Source: Lawsonibacter sp. (GTDB lineage: Bacteria; Bacillota; Clostridia; Oscillospirales; Oscillospiraceae). From it: a DNA stretch of 39,388 bases. Both the position numbers and the translations under genes were made by a program. Position 1 is the stretch's first letter. The number at the start of each line of letters is the position of its first letter. Positions 38,414-39,388 of this stretch are shown here, one piece after another. The DNA lies in NCBI GenBank assembly GCA_022801435.1, contig JAAWSG010000018.1:1-39388 (forward strand), written 5' to 3'. The notes below the pieces were generated by a model. It saw only the letters and a list, made by a program, of their open reading frames with translations. It was not told the origin of the DNA and did not search any database.

Positions 38414-39388
38414 TAGCCGTTCAGCTCCCGGCAGGCGCGGTAGAGGGGGAGCCAGGCGGAGCCCCGCTTCTTCATGACGTTTTCCAAATACTCCTTCCAG
38501 GCGATTTTGTCCTTGTCCTCGTCCTTCACCACCGCCCCCTGGAGGCCGGCGGCCAGGTCGGCGGGGGAGATGGAGCCGTCCCCGAAGCTCCCCGCCAAAG
38601 CCATGGAGTTGGCCAGGAGGGAGATGGCCTCGGCGGTGGACAGCACCCCGGAGGTGGGCTTGAGCTTCTGCTTGCCGTCCAGGGTGGCCCCGGACCGCAG
38701 CTCCCGGAAGATGGTGACCACTTTCTCCACCGTGTCCCCATCGGGCTGGCGCACGTCCAGGTCCAGTCCGGCGGACAGCTGCTCCACCCGGTCCTGGACG
38801 ATGTCCAGCTCGGTCTGAAGGTCGGAGGGGGTGGGGAGGACGATGATGTTGAACCGCCGTTTCAGGGCGGCGGACATATCGTTGACCCCCTTGTCCCGGG
38901 TGTTGGCGGTGGCGATGACCGAAAATCCCTTTTGGGCGGGGAGCTCCAGACCCAGCTCGGGGACGGACAGCCGCTTTTCGGACAGGATGGAGATGAGGGC
39001 GTCCTGGACCTCGCTGGCGCAGCGGGAGATCTCCTCTACGCGGGCGATGGAGCCGGTCTCCATGGCGCGGTAGACGGGGCTTTTCACCATGGCCTCGGGG
39101 CAGGGACCCTTGGCGATGAGCATGGCGTAGTTCCAGGAGTATTTGATTTGCTCCTCGGTGGTCCCGGCGGTCCCCTGGACGACTTTTGTGGAGTCCCCGG
39201 TGATGGCGGCGGCCAGGTGCTCGGACAGCCAGCTCTTGGCGGTCCCCGGCTCGCCGATGAGGAGGAGGGCCCGGTCGGTGAGGAGGGTGGCGATGGCGAT
39301 CTCCACCAGCCGGCAGTCCCCATAGTATTTGGCGGAGATGGGGACCCCCTTGGCGGTACACTCCCCGGTGATGTAGTGGAGCACCGCC
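38413..39388 (-). CDS. MoxR-like AAA+ ATPase, YehL-like (5' end outside window)
   Basis: At least 324 residues are visible and the frame is open to the right edge; the GTG at 39384 is probably internal. Walker A is GEPGTAKSWLSEHLA. The Walker B position reads SIARVEEISRCASEV, with Glu-Glu in place of the usual Asp-Glu. VIATANTRD is sensor 1, and ALKRRFNIIVLP carries the arginine finger region. SEVQDALISILSEKRLSVPE is typical of this MoxR subgroup. It should remodel protein targets with the VWA protein as adaptor. It is coupled to the DUF5682 gene by a one-base overlap. Confidence 0.92.
   Translation of the reverse strand, partial: AVLHYITGECTAKGVPISAKYYGDCRLVEIAIATLLTDRALLLIGEPGTAKSWLSEHLAAAITGDSTKVVQGTAGTTEEQIKYSWNYAMLIAKGPCPEAMVKSPVYRAMETGSIARVEEISRCASEVQDALISILSEKRLSVPELGLELPAQKGFSVIATANTRDKGVNDMSAALKRRFNIIVLPTPSDLQTELDIVQDRVEQLSAGLDLDVRQPDGDTVEKVVTIFRELRSGATLDGKQKLKPTSGVLSTAEAISLLANSMALAGSFGDGSISPADLAAGLQGAVVKDEDKDKIAWKEYLENVMKKRGSAWLPLYRACRELNG

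Noticed and set aside
36122-39361. A single 1079-residue minus-strand protein covering both the MoxR and DUF5682 genes
   Set aside because: Its N-terminal third is in the wrong frame for the MoxR ATPase, which is clearly encoded in another frame; the real start is the TAATG-coupled ATG at 38413.

Overview
The window looks like chromosome of a GC-rich, spore-forming, anaerobic Clostridia member, most like the Oscillospiraceae/Flavonifractor-Lawsonibacter-Intestinimonas group. The reasons are protein character (SpoIIE, T-box control, an rpsD-rpoA-rplQ block, FeoA-FeoB fusion, Asp23-FakA pair), strong AGGAGG ribosome sites, consensus sigma-A promoters and high-GC codon use. No CRISPR, rRNA, tRNA, insertion sequence or phage gene was recognised. 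The organism assignment is inference from protein style, not from a database match.

Layout. 1-2280 (+): end of the ribosomal protein superoperon (rpsD, rpoA, rplQ) with structured RNA between the genes. 2368-6630: gap (-), a divergent pair of tiny ribbon-helix-helix-like regulators sharing an operator-like repeat, an orphan PAS/HATPase kinase (+), a HAD phosphatase (-) and a frameshifted HicB-like antitoxin (-). 6744-11731: feoAB fusion (-) and spoIIE (+), divergent. 11932-20705: a small membrane protein (-), then asp23-like/fakA-like, a MacB-type efflux operon (fusion protein, ATPase, permease) and an SLH-domain exported protein (all +). 20771-26831 (-): an orphan Phd/YefM antitoxin, then a transcript led by an isoleucine-type T-box in which ileS is only the fourth gene, behind DUF4299-like, YwqG/DUF1963 and NTF2-like genes. 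26863-28900 (-): an AT-rich cassette with a secreted staphopain-like cysteine protease and a translationally coupled membrane-anchored partner, with its own promoter, a palindromic operator candidate and a relic of a second thiN 3' end. 29075-33510: thiN (-), then CAP protein, cytidylate kinase-like protein, class I glutamine amidotransferase (peptidase C26), VanY-type carboxypeptidase and a 50-residue ORF (+). 33691-39388 (-): rpsF-ssb-rpsR, then a MoxR ATPase / DUF5682 / VWA set resembling E. coli yehL-yehM-yehP, running off the right edge.

Most interesting parts: the protease cassette and its scar; the Ile T-box separated from ileS by three genes with an immunity-like flavour; the two small regulators with the same octamer in the spacer of both divergent promoters; and an 88-base nested inverted repeat whose core palindrome recurs 6 kb away. 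Several antitoxin-like regulators (HicB, Phd/YefM and the two RHH-like proteins) have no recognisable toxin beside them.
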